From Brachionus manjavacas (lineage: Eukaryota > Rotifera > Eurotatoria > Ploima > Brachionidae): 64,000 bases of DNA. Position 1 is the first letter of the stretch, and each line of letters begins with the position of its first letter. Location: the NCBI GenBank assembly GCA_019054805.1, contig JAHQIY010000005.1:5067501-5131500 (forward strand), in the 5' to 3' direction. The position numbers and the translations under genes are program-made. Shown in pieces: positions 1 to 9,681 of this stretch. The notes under the pieces were generated by a model. It had not been told where the DNA came from and did no database searches. It worked only from the letters and a program-made list of their open reading frames with translations.

Positions 1-632
1 TAAAAGGCATTGTCTAGATACCCCTGATTATTGGCACTATATTAAAAGCTAGGTCCACCTACAACTCGATTCCCCGAGTTTCGCTAAGTGAGTTTTTCAA
101 GAATTACTATAAAAATTAAATTTTACTGCCGCAATAGATTAAAAAAAAATAAATTAATTTTTTCCTTCATTGACAATAATTATTAAATTAATTTAAATTG
201 ATAAAAATTTAATTTAAATCAATTTTCAATTTTAATATGAATCAAATATCTTAAATCTTAAAACCACCATAAAATATTTATTTCTTTTAAAAAGAAAGTT
301 TATTTAAATTTCTTTATTTTTTTTTAATTAAAATTAAGATTTAAACTTGGCACAGATAGTTCTTGGGAACATTTTTTAAAGAATTAGTCCAAACTTAAAT
401 CAATTATGACATGGATTAGTTGGTAAAAAGTGAAAGAGCTAAAGCTTAATTTCTAGATTTTCTAGGTCTAAATTTATAACCTAGATAAATCCTTAATTTA
501 AAATGTTATCATCTATTTAAGAAATTTTCTGTGAATATTTTTTTAAATCCACATGCTGAGCAGGAGCTTCCGGGTCTGAAGAACCAAGCATTTTCAACAA
601 CCCCACATGATAAGTAATAGAAAATGATTAGT
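1..632. other. Presumed TMEM107 intron, no gene recognised
   Basis: Mostly A/T. Three islands stand out for higher GC: 1-110 (with a perfect 6-bp hairpin AACTCG...CGAGTT near 62-79), about 347-470 and 548-612. They have no convincing ORF, and I could not match them to a tRNA or rRNA. Confidence 0.3.
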
Positions 633-638
633 ACTTAC

Positions 639-1005
639 ACAGAGATAATTGGAATGAATTGAATAATGTGATGCCAAGTGTGAATGTAACAAGTTCGAAT
701 AGAAGAAGACCTATTGAAATTGATAACCCAACAATGAATCTATTGAAAAATGGTTAAGAGTTGTTTTTTTTATTCATTAAAATTACTGAGTATTCAAAAG
801 ACTCTGGTCTTGATACAATACTGGATCACAAGAATTCACATTTTCTTCCTTTTAAAGAATATTTCAGTTATTTTTATATATTTGTATTTTTGCTGTTGAT
901 GATATTTACTCTATTTATTAAGACGCTAATTAAAATGATCATATGGGCCATCATGCACATAAACCTTGATGGAACGAGACCATTTCTAACAGATTTAAGA
1001 CCCAT
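639..1005 (-). CDS. TMEM107: TMEM107 (ciliary transition-zone membrane protein), 5' part, exons 1-3
   Basis: Three exons read on the minus strand: 1005-910, 848-787 and 739-639, with GT-AG introns of 61 and 47 bp and consistent phases. The conceptual protein begins MGLKSVRNGLVPSRF, matching the vertebrate start MG..GLVPSRF. It continues with a first membrane segment around MMAHMIILISVLI, a luminal loop containing N-S-C-D-P, and a second segment GLSISIGLLLFELVTF followed by LFNSFQ, which aligns with the family segment GLFAVELAGF...MFNSTQ. About 86 of roughly 140 residues are present. A good donor (GTAAGT) follows at 638, but I could not find the exon for membrane segments 3-4 in 1-632, so it probably lies beyond the window. 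In known animals TMEM107 sits in the MKS module of the ciliary transition zone. A long plus-strand ORF at 761-1174 is its shadow. Confidence 0.8.
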
Positions 1006-1914
1006 TTTGCGAAAAAATAAAATCAACTTTTTTCAAATTTTTTTAAAATTGCATTCATTAGAGAAGAAAATGGTAACTATGACAGCTCATTTGACACTAT
1101 TAAGATGCTACTTTTTTTGTCTTTTCTTAATTTTATCGGACAGCAAGACTGTTAAATACGATTCATCAAATTAAAATTTATTATTAATTTGAATAAAAAT
1201 TAAAACTAAACAAGAATTTAAACATCACACTACAGTCCAATAGATAAATTCAATCTTTACAGATGCTTTAATTTTTTTTAAATTTCATTTGAATTTCAAG
1301 ATATCTATGTAAAAATGAAATTTTTGATAATTAGTCTATTTTTATTCTATTTTTATTAATAATTTTTTATAATTAATAATTTCAATCATTTAATAAAAAA
1401 AACTTTGATAAAAAATCTTGCGCTTCCCTCAACAGATATTGATTTATAACTTTAACTTTAACCATAATTTGATTCTTTGAACACTTGTATTGTATTTCAA
1501 CCAACTTTTTACTAACGATTAGAGCATTAAACTTATTTTCACAAATTAAATAAAATAGTGATGGGAGTTTTCTCTTTGGTTTAGTTAACTAAAAATAAGT
1601 AGACTAAAAATTAAAATCAAAAACTAAGCGAACATGAGAATTTAGCTTAGCTATAACTGATTTATAATTTTCTTTATTTAAAAACAATGAGCATTTTAAT
1701 GATAAACCAGTCGACTAGAATAAGTTAAGCAATTTTCAAACTCTCACTTTTATTGAAACATTTAAGCATATCTCTTTCTTTTCTTAACTTATTTTAAATA
1801 TTTTATGGAATATTTTTAAAGAAATATTATCGAGAAAAATTAATTAATTTATTTTAAAAATATTTTATTAATAAATTTATTTTAAGTATAAAGTTTATTG
1901 TCGTAAAGAATCAT
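1006..1914. other. Gene-free AT-rich stretch upstream of TMEM107
   Basis: No coding exon or RNA gene recognised on either strand. It should contain the TMEM107 promoter, since the start codon is at 1005 on the minus strand, but no clear core element is visible. Confidence 0.4.
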
Positions 1915-2805
1915 TCTACAACGCTTTCAGCACTGAAACTCTAAAAACCAAAAACCACAACTATCACCAAAAATTTTTGATAACAACCCATATGATGTTT
2001 TCAGCTGTCACAAAATAAACAAATTGCTCTCTGAGCTTGAAACTCACAAATCAGTCGGATCTGATCTGGGTCACTCTAAAGTCTTAAAAGAACTCAGTGT
2101 TCTCCTCGGTCTTGTCCTGTCATTTCTTTTCATCAAATATTTCAATGAAGGTGTTTCCTAGCCATATGATGAGAGTCAACGTGACGCCAATATTCAAGAA
2201 AGGCGTGAAAAGTGTCCCAAATTACCGTTCTATCTCACTAACTTCAATAATAGGCAAAATTATAGAGAAGCTAATCCATAATGAAATTGCTTTGTCTTTG
2301 CAACACAATTCTTTTGGAAAGTCTAGACTTGATCACTAAAGCCATAAAATGAGGTTTTCAAGCATTAGTTATGTTCCTTGACTTTGCCATGGCTTTCGAC
2401 AGTGTGGGAAACAAATAACTGCCAGCCAAACTTGAATGCTATGACTTTTCCGGCTCAAAGATTTTCTTACAAATAGAATGCAAAGAGAAAATGCTGTAAA
2501 TCAAGCTCAAAATGGCTAAATGCCCTTAGAGGTGTGCCTCATGGATCGATCCTTGAACCATTACTGTTTATAATTTTCATAAACGACATTACAGAATCAG
2601 TACGAAATGAATGTAAACTTTTTTCTGACGACAGCAAACTTATCTCCACAATACATAATTAAGAAGATATAGACAATATATTAAACTGGGCTGACACTTG
2701 GCATATGAAATTTAACCAAAAGAAATGTAAAATTATGCGATTTAATAATAATAATAAAAATAAAGCTATGATGTGCTATGCACATGAAATGAGGTTTTAG
2801 CCTCA

Positions 2806-5768
2806 TCATAATAGCTTGCTAAAGTCAATTTTATCAATTTTGTTTTTAAAAGTATCTATAGAAGTTGAGTTTAAAATGTCTTTGTCCAACCAATTCCAAG
2901 CGTTTACTACTCTGTTACTGAAGAAATTATATCTCTGATCACAATTTTTAACCAGTTGTTTCTCCAAAATGAAGTCATGGCGTCTTGGGATTGTTCTGAG
3001 CGTACTTTCTTTGTTTTTGAAGACCAAGGGCTTGAACCAATTGATATTATCCAGACCTTTTACAATCTTGAACATCTCAATTAAGTCTCCTCTAAGTCTT
3101 CTAATTTCTAAAGTTATCAAGTTTAAGCCAACTTATCTACCGTGATAGCTTAGTTTGCTTAATTCTGGTACGAGTTTGGTCGCTCTTCTTTGGACTGATT
3201 CCAACACTTTTATATCTTTCTTTAGATATGGATTCCAAACTTGAACACCGTACTCTAAATGAGGTCTCACATAAGCCTTGTATAGCCTCCTTACCGTTTC
3301 TTTACTTTTGAATTTAATTGTACGTTTGATTGAGCCCAAGACAGAATTTGCTTTGTTAGCCGCGGCATTTACCTGAATTGACCATTTTAAATTGTTCGTA
3401 ACAATCACACCTAAGTCACGTTCGCTTTCTGTTTTCATTTAGGGCATGTTGTTTATTGTGTAATTGAATTGAGGATTATTTGAACCACAGTGCATGACCT
3501 TGCATTTCTCGTCATTCAATTTAATTAACCAATCGTCCGTCCATTTTGAGACTTTGATAAGATCGTTTTCAATACCAGAGCAGGATTTCGCATTGTCTAT
3601 AACTGACATTAATTTTGAATCGTCGGCGAACATTTCACAAAGGTTGTTCAACAGTTTTGGCAAATCATTAATGTAAATTAGAAACAAGATCGGCCCTAGA
3701 ACTGATCCTTGTGGAACTCCACTTGTTACTTCGATCCAATCAGAGACAGATTCTCCCAAAACAACTCTTTGTCTTCTGTTTGACAAAAATGCTTGTATCC
3801 ATTTAATTATAGAACTGTCAAAGCCGTAACATTTGAGTTTATGCATAAGACGTTTATAAGGGACTGTGTCGAATGCTTTGGCAAAGTCTAAATAAATAAT
3901 GTCCAAAGCCAGTCTCAGATTCAATGTCTGTGACATAAAATCAACTGTCTCAAGCAAGTTTGTAGCACAAGATTTTTTGTTCACAAATCCATGTTGTCTA
4001 ATGTTAATCAAATTGTTTACTACCAGAAAGTCAATCAGGACATTTTTTAAAAGCCTCTCCATAACCTTGCACAGAATGGATGTGAGTGACACAGGCCTAT
4101 AGTTTGAAGCCTGAACTCTGCACCCCTTCTTAAACAAGGGAGTTACATTAGCTTCTAGCCAGTTACTCGGAACTGAAGAGATCTTAAAGGACTTGATGAA
4201 CATAATGGAAAATGGACGAGCCATGGCCTCAGCAGTCTCCCTAATAACCCAAGGGTGTATACCGTCTGATCCTAGAGCTTTGTGCTTTTCGAGCTGCTTT
4301 AGCTGTCTCAAGACATTCTCTTCTGAGAAAACAATGTCTGGATCGATTGTCACTGTCTTATCGGTAAGATTGTACATAAAAGCTGTTAACTCGGGCTCAT
4401 CTTTAATGAAAACTGATTCAAACTGTTCATTTAAGATGTTACATAGATCTGATGGTTCAGTTTTCAGATGACCAGTTTTATCTCGAAGGGCTTTTATCTG
4501 GTCTTTAACAGCCATCCTTGAGTTAATATGAATAAAACAATTTCGGGTTATTCTTACAGCGTGTGACAAGACTTTTTTCAAACGTTTTTAGATCGTTTTT
4601 AATGAACATTTTACCTTTTTTTTAGTTGCTTGAAAGAATCGAAAACTCGTGGATTTTTTTTTGATGCTAAATACCTAAACCATGAATTCTTTTTTTCGCG
4701 TAATAGTTTTTTACTAGATATTGAAATCCATGGGCAATGCGGCTTAGATGACCTTTTTCGAAACGGTATGTGCTTTTTGCATAAGTCATTATAAACTCCT
4801 AAAAATGATTCGTACGATGATTCAACGTCTCTTTCTTCAAAAAGCTCAAACCAATTGATTTTTTTTAATTCATCTGAAATCGATTTATATTTGCCCCTTG
4901 AAAAATCGAAACGCCGACTATCGAAATTGTTAAACAGTGACAATGTTGAATATTTAAATGTTAAAATGTGATGTCCCCTTGAAAGGTCACCTAGAGCCGG
5001 CTTGTGTTCCAGCTCAATGATTCTTTCTCGGTTTGAAGTTAATATTAAATCTAAAATATTTGTGCTTGTATAATCGTTTAATTGAAATGTGTTATCCTCG
5101 ACAACTTGACTCAAGAATGAGTCCTGCAAATTTTCTTCAAAAATTTGACTCGGTAAGTCGAATGGAGTGATTTCATGAAAATCGTCATTCTTCGACCATT
5201 TAATTGATGGGAAATTGAAATCACCACAAACGACTAGGCTACTTTAACGACCCGCATATACAAATTTACTTGCTTTGTTTAATACTAGATTAATTCTTAG
5301 GTCAGACTCAGAGGTAGAGTTTGGTGGTCTATAAAAACACCCAACAAGTATTCTATCCGACTTGTTACGAATTTCACACCAAACACACTCCTTTAAGTCA
5401 TCGTGTAACTCCAGTGATTCAACAGTCAGCCCATTTAGAGCTTCCTTCACAAAAATACAGACGCCACCTCCTCTTGAGCCCCTGTCTCTACGATATACTG
5501 AGTAACCATTAATGTTAGTTAGAGACGTCTCTCCGAACCAAGTTTCAGAGACAAGAACAACGTCGGGTTCTTCAACTTCGATTTCCGCTTCTAAATAAGT
5601 CATTTTGTTGTCTAGTGAAGTTGCGTTTGTATACCAATATTTGAGAAAGTTTCTGTTGATAGCAGGCTCACGATTTAAGTCAAGTTTTCGAGGTAAACGT
5701 TCGGGAATTTTATTATTTATTGAAACTTTATTTGTTAATGAATTGTTGTATTGACAATTACGATGAAA
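2806..5768 (-). pseudogene. LINE ORF2: APE endonuclease plus reverse transcriptase, lightly damaged
   Basis: Reading from 5768: 'YWYTNATSLDNKM', then the APE-type endonuclease (5603-4611: 'DVVLVSETWF', 'GYSVYRRDRGSRGGGVCIFV', a GDFNFP region, 'LDLILTSN', 'SRGHHILTFKYS'). Next is the RT (4581-3439: 'ALGSDGIHPWVIRE', 'NYRPVSLTSILCKVMERLL', 'QHGFVNKKSCATNLLE', 'YLDFAKAFDTVP', 'SGVPQGSVLGPILFLIYIND', catalytic FADD). The C-terminal domain ends with 'VRPHLEYGVQVWNPYLKKD' and 'FFSNRVVNAWNWLD'. Breaks seen: a stop/shift around 5244-5129, a stop near 4611, a shift near 4560, a stop at about 3436 and a shift near 3125. The catalytic residues of both domains remain, so this copy was recently active. 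Confidence 0.88.
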
Positions 5769-6443
5769 TCAAACTGAACTTGTCTTGATCTTAACGACCT
5801 CAAAGTTACGTATACCATATCTAAAACCAGTAACTTTACTAGCATTACTATCATTTAGTTCTTTTTTCTTTGCAATTAATATTCTACTGAGTTCCCTCTC
5901 AGCAAATGTCTGGTCTGGATTGATATAAATGTTTGCATACTCTTCTTTTTGTTTTAACTCTTTGGAACATTTCAACAACTCAATTTTGCTTTGTTTATCA
6001 TCTAATTCCACTAAGACTAGAGTACTATCTACTGTAACGTTTTTCCGTTTAAATCTTCTAACAAACTTCACTTTATGATTGTTAAAACCGATCGACTCGA
6101 CGATCCTCTTTACGAGATTAATGTCTTCATCCTTATTTTCATTGTGTTTAGAGCCAAATTTCAAAACATTTTTACTTTTCCTCTCTTCTTCACATCTTTC
6201 TAAACGCATAGCATTTAATATATTCTTTTCCACACCGGCCATTTTATCTTTCTTAAATAAATCAGAAAACAATCTTGGTTGCGTGTTGGACGTTTTATTT
6301 TCTTTGAGTTTTTTGTTTTCTGTTTCCAGCTCTTTACATTTTGATTCCAACCCTGCAATCCTCGCCACGAGGCCATCGATTAGTAGCTTCTGTTCAGCTA
6401 CATACGCTTCAAAATCGGTCTTTTGTACGGTTTTTTGCACCAT
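5769..6443 (-). CDS. LINE ORF1 protein, intact coiled-coil type
   Basis: 224 codons. The N-terminal 20-65 region is a heptad-rich coiled coil (LLIDGLVARIAGLESKCKELE), followed by a basic linker and a C-terminal domain resembling the RRM/CTD fold of LINE ORF1 chaperones (F-V-R-R-F-K-R-K and 'IYINPDQTFAERELSRIL'). There is no CCHC zinc knuckle. Such proteins bind and chaperone LINE RNA. It opens the inner LINE, 30 bp from its 5' edge; ORF2 begins directly downstream. The function is inferred from position and architecture, not from a recognised domain hit. Confidence 0.7.
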   Translation of the reverse strand: MVQKTVQKTDFEAYVAEQKLLIDGLVARIAGLESKCKELETENKKLKENKTSNTQPRLFSDLFKKDKMAGVEKNILNAMRLERCEEERKSKNVLKFGSKHNENKDEDINLVKRIVESIGFNNHKVKFVRRFKRKNVTVDSTLVLVELDDKQSKIELLKCSKELKQKEEYANIYINPDQTFAERELSRILIAKKKELNDSNASKVTGFRYGIRNFEVVKIKTSSV

Positions 6444-7559
6444 TCGAATAAATTATTAAAATTTTTTTTTTTGATACGATTTGGCTCAAAAGGCACCCTT
6501 CAAATACCTTTCACCATGAAAATTGATGCTTCACACAGTCATGTGTTAGAACAGACATCCGTAGAAAGAAATTTAGGTATCATGATTAATAGTAAGCTTA
6601 AATGGACTGAGCAGATAGACAAGGCAATCCAGATGGCAAATGGAGTCCTTGCTCAACTCAAAAATGCCTTTAAATTTTGGACAACGGACAACTTTAGAAG
6701 ACTCTTCGCTGCGTTTGTTAGACCTCATCTTGAATACTGTACAGCAGCTCGGAACCCTTTGCAAAAAAAATACATTAAAATGCTGGAAAAAGTCCAACGT
6801 TGAGCCACCAATCTGGTGTCTGGTCTCAGAAATATCAATAATCTCTCAAGATTAGCTAAAATCGGTATCCCTACGCTTGAAAATTGAAGGAAAAGAGGGG
6901 ATGCAATCCAACTTTTCAAAATTGTCAGTATTCAGAGCATTGTTCACCTGCATGCCTTCGCAGATTAAAGCCAAACTCCAAAAATCAATCACTCATCGAT
7001 GAATCTACTTAAAAAAACAAGTCTAAGGAAGCAACTCTGCTTTTCAAAACCTAGAGAAAACTTCTTTACGAACAGAGTAGCCTCCTTATGGAACGTGCTA
7101 CCGGACACTGTAGTTTCTGCAAATTCAACAAATGCATTCAAAGACAAGTTTGACAAATACAGATCTCAGCAATTGGCGGCTAATGATACTACTACAGTCG
7201 AATAACCCATTGGTTATTCTTCTTCATCTGATTCTCATATCAGATTGTAGTCTCTACTTCATATCATATCATATCATATCAAATACATTATTAATAAAAA
7301 ATATTTCAGTTTGATTTTAATAAATTCAAAATAATAAATTTATATCTGACATAAGCTAATTATTTCGTTTTTTCATGGCTAAAATTTTTTGATATTCAAT
7401 CTTTTTCCAAAATTATAGAAATCTATTTATTGAAAAAAAAAATTAAATTTAAGATAAAGTAATTTTTTATTATTTTAATTAGCTAATTTTTTGCATCTTT
7501 CTTTTGCTAGACCATTTGGCTCAGAGTACCAACTTTTAAATTAAGATATAATTAAAAGA

Positions 7560-8175
7560 CTACTAACACGACATGGCCAGTATTTCTATTCGAGGCACTC
7601 TTTCTGTTCGGCACGGCTTCCACCGCGAATCATTCTAGCGTTCGGTTAACTGCCACTTAAGGAAAATTTGAACCTAACCAAGTGTTTATATCGTCTTTGC
7701 TCTTGAATATCGGTGTTCGCTTGTTTGTTGATTGGGGCCACGAGCCAGCTGTGAATATCCATCGCATGGTTTTAAACATGAAAACTAATACCTGCCACGC
7801 GGTGGAAGCCGTGCCGAACTGAAACAGTGCCTCGAATAGAAATACTGGCCATGTCGTGTCGAAAGAAAAGTCGTAGTAACTTCGCAAGGTCGTAAACAAT
7901 CTTTCATAAGAAGATTGACTACTTGGTATTGATTCTGTAGGAGGATTAAATCGGATATCTTGAGTAAAGTTATCCTGGAAGCTCAACACAGCTTCTTCTT
8001 CATTGTTCCTCGCCCAATAGTAGATTTTCCTGCTAACCATAAATATTAGCGCTACGTACAAGGTACAAATCTCTTTGATCATTCTAGCGTTCGGTTAACT
8101 GCCCCTTATCGGGCGCCAATGTTAAGAATCGGGTTTTAATAAAAGACTCTTTTATAAATGTGCTTTATTCCCTCT
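7560..8175 (-). mobile_element. LTR-retrotransposon remnant, broken and incomplete
   Basis: On the minus strand an LTR-like end (polyadenylation-type AATAAA, closing in ...AACA near 8121) is followed by TGGCGCCCGA, which looks like a lysine-tRNA primer-binding site. A leader and an open region of about 140 codons (8082-7657) of unassigned, possibly gag-side, coding follow. Within the remnant a segment of about 60 bp is present as an inverted pair (about 7569-7628 and 7797-7858), and a segment of about 30 bp as a direct pair (about 7629-7660 and 8078-8108). The family cannot be decided. It is an old, rearranged fossil. Confidence 0.55.
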
Positions 8176-8795
8176 AAGTTGAAATTAATCTTGTTTTTAT
8201 ATTAAAATTACTAAAGAAAAGAGAAGTAAGTTTTGCTGGCATAACATATATTTTTAAATACATTTTATTATTTTTAATTTAATTTATCAAAAAAGGAAGA
8301 ATTTTAGTTAAATTTTTATTTAGAAATCACAGCGCCCAAAAAATGGAAACAAATTTTTTTAAATCTTAATTTTTAAATTAAATTAAAAAATTTCTTAAAT
8401 TTAAATTTTCAATCATGTTAGGTTATTTAAATATTTTAATTTTATTAAAAAGTTTTCAAAATTAAAATTTTCTTGGTAAACGATATTGAAAATAAGAATT
8501 AACTCCAAAAACAAGGCTATAATTTTGATTTGTAAAAAAACAAAGTTCATTTTTTAAAATTAATATTTCTTATTTAAAAATTGCGTAGTTGATCTACAAA
8601 AACAATTAATAATAAGAATTTTATAGACATTACTTTATTAGATCAGAAAATTTGAATTTAAAAAAAATTAAGCTTGATTTAATTTATTTTATTTATCTTC
8701 AGAATTTTTGCTAAACAAAAAAATCAATTTTTATCAAAAAATACATTCAACTAAAAAAGCTTCTTTGATTGACAGAATTATTCGAATTTATAATT
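8176..8795. other. AT-rich intergenic DNA
   Basis: No gene seen. The left part may still belong to the LTR remnant; the right part is the 3' flank of msrA on the minus strand. Confidence 0.4.
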
Positions 8796-9398
8796 TTAAA
8801 TTAAATATTCCTTGTAGGTCTTCAAAAATTTTTCAACTTTTGGTCTAACTACAGCAGCGCAATATCCTTGACCGGGATTTTTGTTGAAATAATCCTGATG
8901 ATAATTTTCTGCTGGAAAAAATTTTTCAAACTTGGTAACTTCGGTGACAACTTTGGACTTAAGTTTTCCACTGGCATTAAGCTCATCGATCAATTTTTGA
9001 GCGAGTGTTTTTTGCTCATCGTTGTGATAGAAAACTGCAGACCTGTATTGGGTACCGACATCGTTTCCTTGACGATTTAGTTGAGTAGGATCGTGAACAA
9101 AGAAAAAAACCTCAAGTATTTTCTCTGTATCGATCACTGTAGGGTTGTACTCGACTTGAACAACTTCGGCGTGTCCAGTTGAACCCGAGCAAACTGACTC
9201 GTAAGTGGGATTTTGTGTGTGTCCGCCAGAATAGCCCGAAACAGCGCTCTGAACCCCTCTAAGGCGTCGAAAAGCTGTTTCAACGCACCAAAAACATCCT
9301 GCGCCCAATGTAATTTTTTGCATCTTTAGTTCAGATTCAGTTAAAATTATCTCAAAATAAAGCAATATTAATACTCTTTTTATATTAAAATGTTTCAT
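8796..9398 (-). CDS. MSRA: Peptide methionine sulfoxide reductase MsrA
   Basis: Single-exon ORF of 200 codons. It reduces methionine-(S)-sulfoxide in proteins. The catalytic GCFWC motif is at residues 34-38. The family blocks 'GYSGGHTQNPTYESVCSGSTGHAEVVQVEY', 'FFFVHDPTQLNRQGNDVGTQYRS' and 'FFPAENYHQDYFNKNPGQGYC' follow in order, and the length is normal. Two starts are possible. The first Met (9398) adds a hydrophobic 25-residue leader (KRVLILLYFEIILT) that could be a signal or mitochondrial sequence. The second (9323) gives MQKITLGAGCFWC, typical of cytosolic or bacterial forms. Lack of introns, while neighbours have several, is noteworthy; origin by retroposition or transfer cannot be judged from sequence alone. 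Confidence 0.95.
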   Translation of the reverse strand: MKHFNIKRVLILLYFEIILTESELKMQKITLGAGCFWCVETAFRRLRGVQSAVSGYSGGHTQNPTYESVCSGSTGHAEVVQVEYNPTVIDTEKILEVFFFVHDPTQLNRQGNDVGTQYRSAVFYHNDEQKTLAQKLIDELNASGKLKSKVVTEVTKFEKFFPAENYHQDYFNKNPGQGYCAAVVRPKVEKFLKTYKEYLI

Positions 9399-9681
9399 AA
9401 CTAGAATTATATAATCACTGTATAAATTAATAAAAATTGCAATTTATGTAACGTGATTGATAATTTATTAAAATTAAATTAAAATTTTTTAATATCTTAG
9501 TCAATTTTTTAAGTCAAGGATGTAATATCCAAAAAATGAAAAAAAATTTGCAACTAAAATATTTTAAATTATTATACATTTGACTTGATTGAACACGCCG
9601 GTTTCGTATAATTGCTTAAAAATTGCACTATATCTTTTCTGAATAAATTGTTTTTTTTTTAATTTTCATTTTCAGAAAAAA

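Larger units (their letters stand above)
2751..6472 (-). mobile_element. Inner, nearly full-length CR1/L2-like LINE (about 3.7 kb)
   Basis: Minus-strand element with a short 5' leader (6472-6444), ORF1 (6443-5769), an ORF2 that starts just after ORF1, and a 3' end in a (TTA)n-type tail at about 2751-2763. The flanks carry a short shared sequence, CGATTT, at about 2745-2750 and 6473-6480, as expected for a target-site duplication. It sits inside the LINE of 1915-7285. ORF1 is intact and ORF2 has only a few disabling changes, so the insertion is recent on the scale of this window. Confidence 0.88.
1915..7285 (+). mobile_element. Outer CR1/L2-like LINE, split by another LINE
   Basis: Reverse-transcriptase fragments lie at 1985-2750: a 'KSVGSDLGHSKVLKEL' finger region, 'VTPIFKKG...NYRSISLTSIIGKIIEKL', then 'WHMKFNQKKCKIMRF'. 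The C-terminal part resumes at 6473-7205: 'RFGSK', 'ERNLGIMINSKLKWTEQI', 'LFAAFVRPHLEYC', then 'NFFTNRVASLWNVLPDTV'. The two halves join in sense at K-I-M-R-F-G-S-K, so 2751-6472 is an insertion. The 3' end carries a short (CATAT)n tail around 7256-7280. The copy is 5'-truncated, with stops and frameshifts in the RT part. It is a retrotransposon of the FADD-type CR1/L2 group by its motifs; the clade assignment is inference. Confidence 0.85.

Noticed and set aside
1-110. Sequence resembling a mitochondrial small-subunit rRNA stretch (GTCTAGATACCCC) and a hairpin
   Set aside because: Only one short word resembles the GATTAGATACCC motif; the rest does not align to any rRNA I can recall. Not called a NUMT.
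548-612. GC-richer block that could be a further TMEM107 exon
   Set aside because: None of its frames resembles TMEM107 membrane segments 3-4, and the only acceptor gives an unrelated peptide.
761-1174. 137-codon plus-strand ORF
   Set aside because: It overlaps the well-supported minus-strand TMEM107 exons and has no family features.
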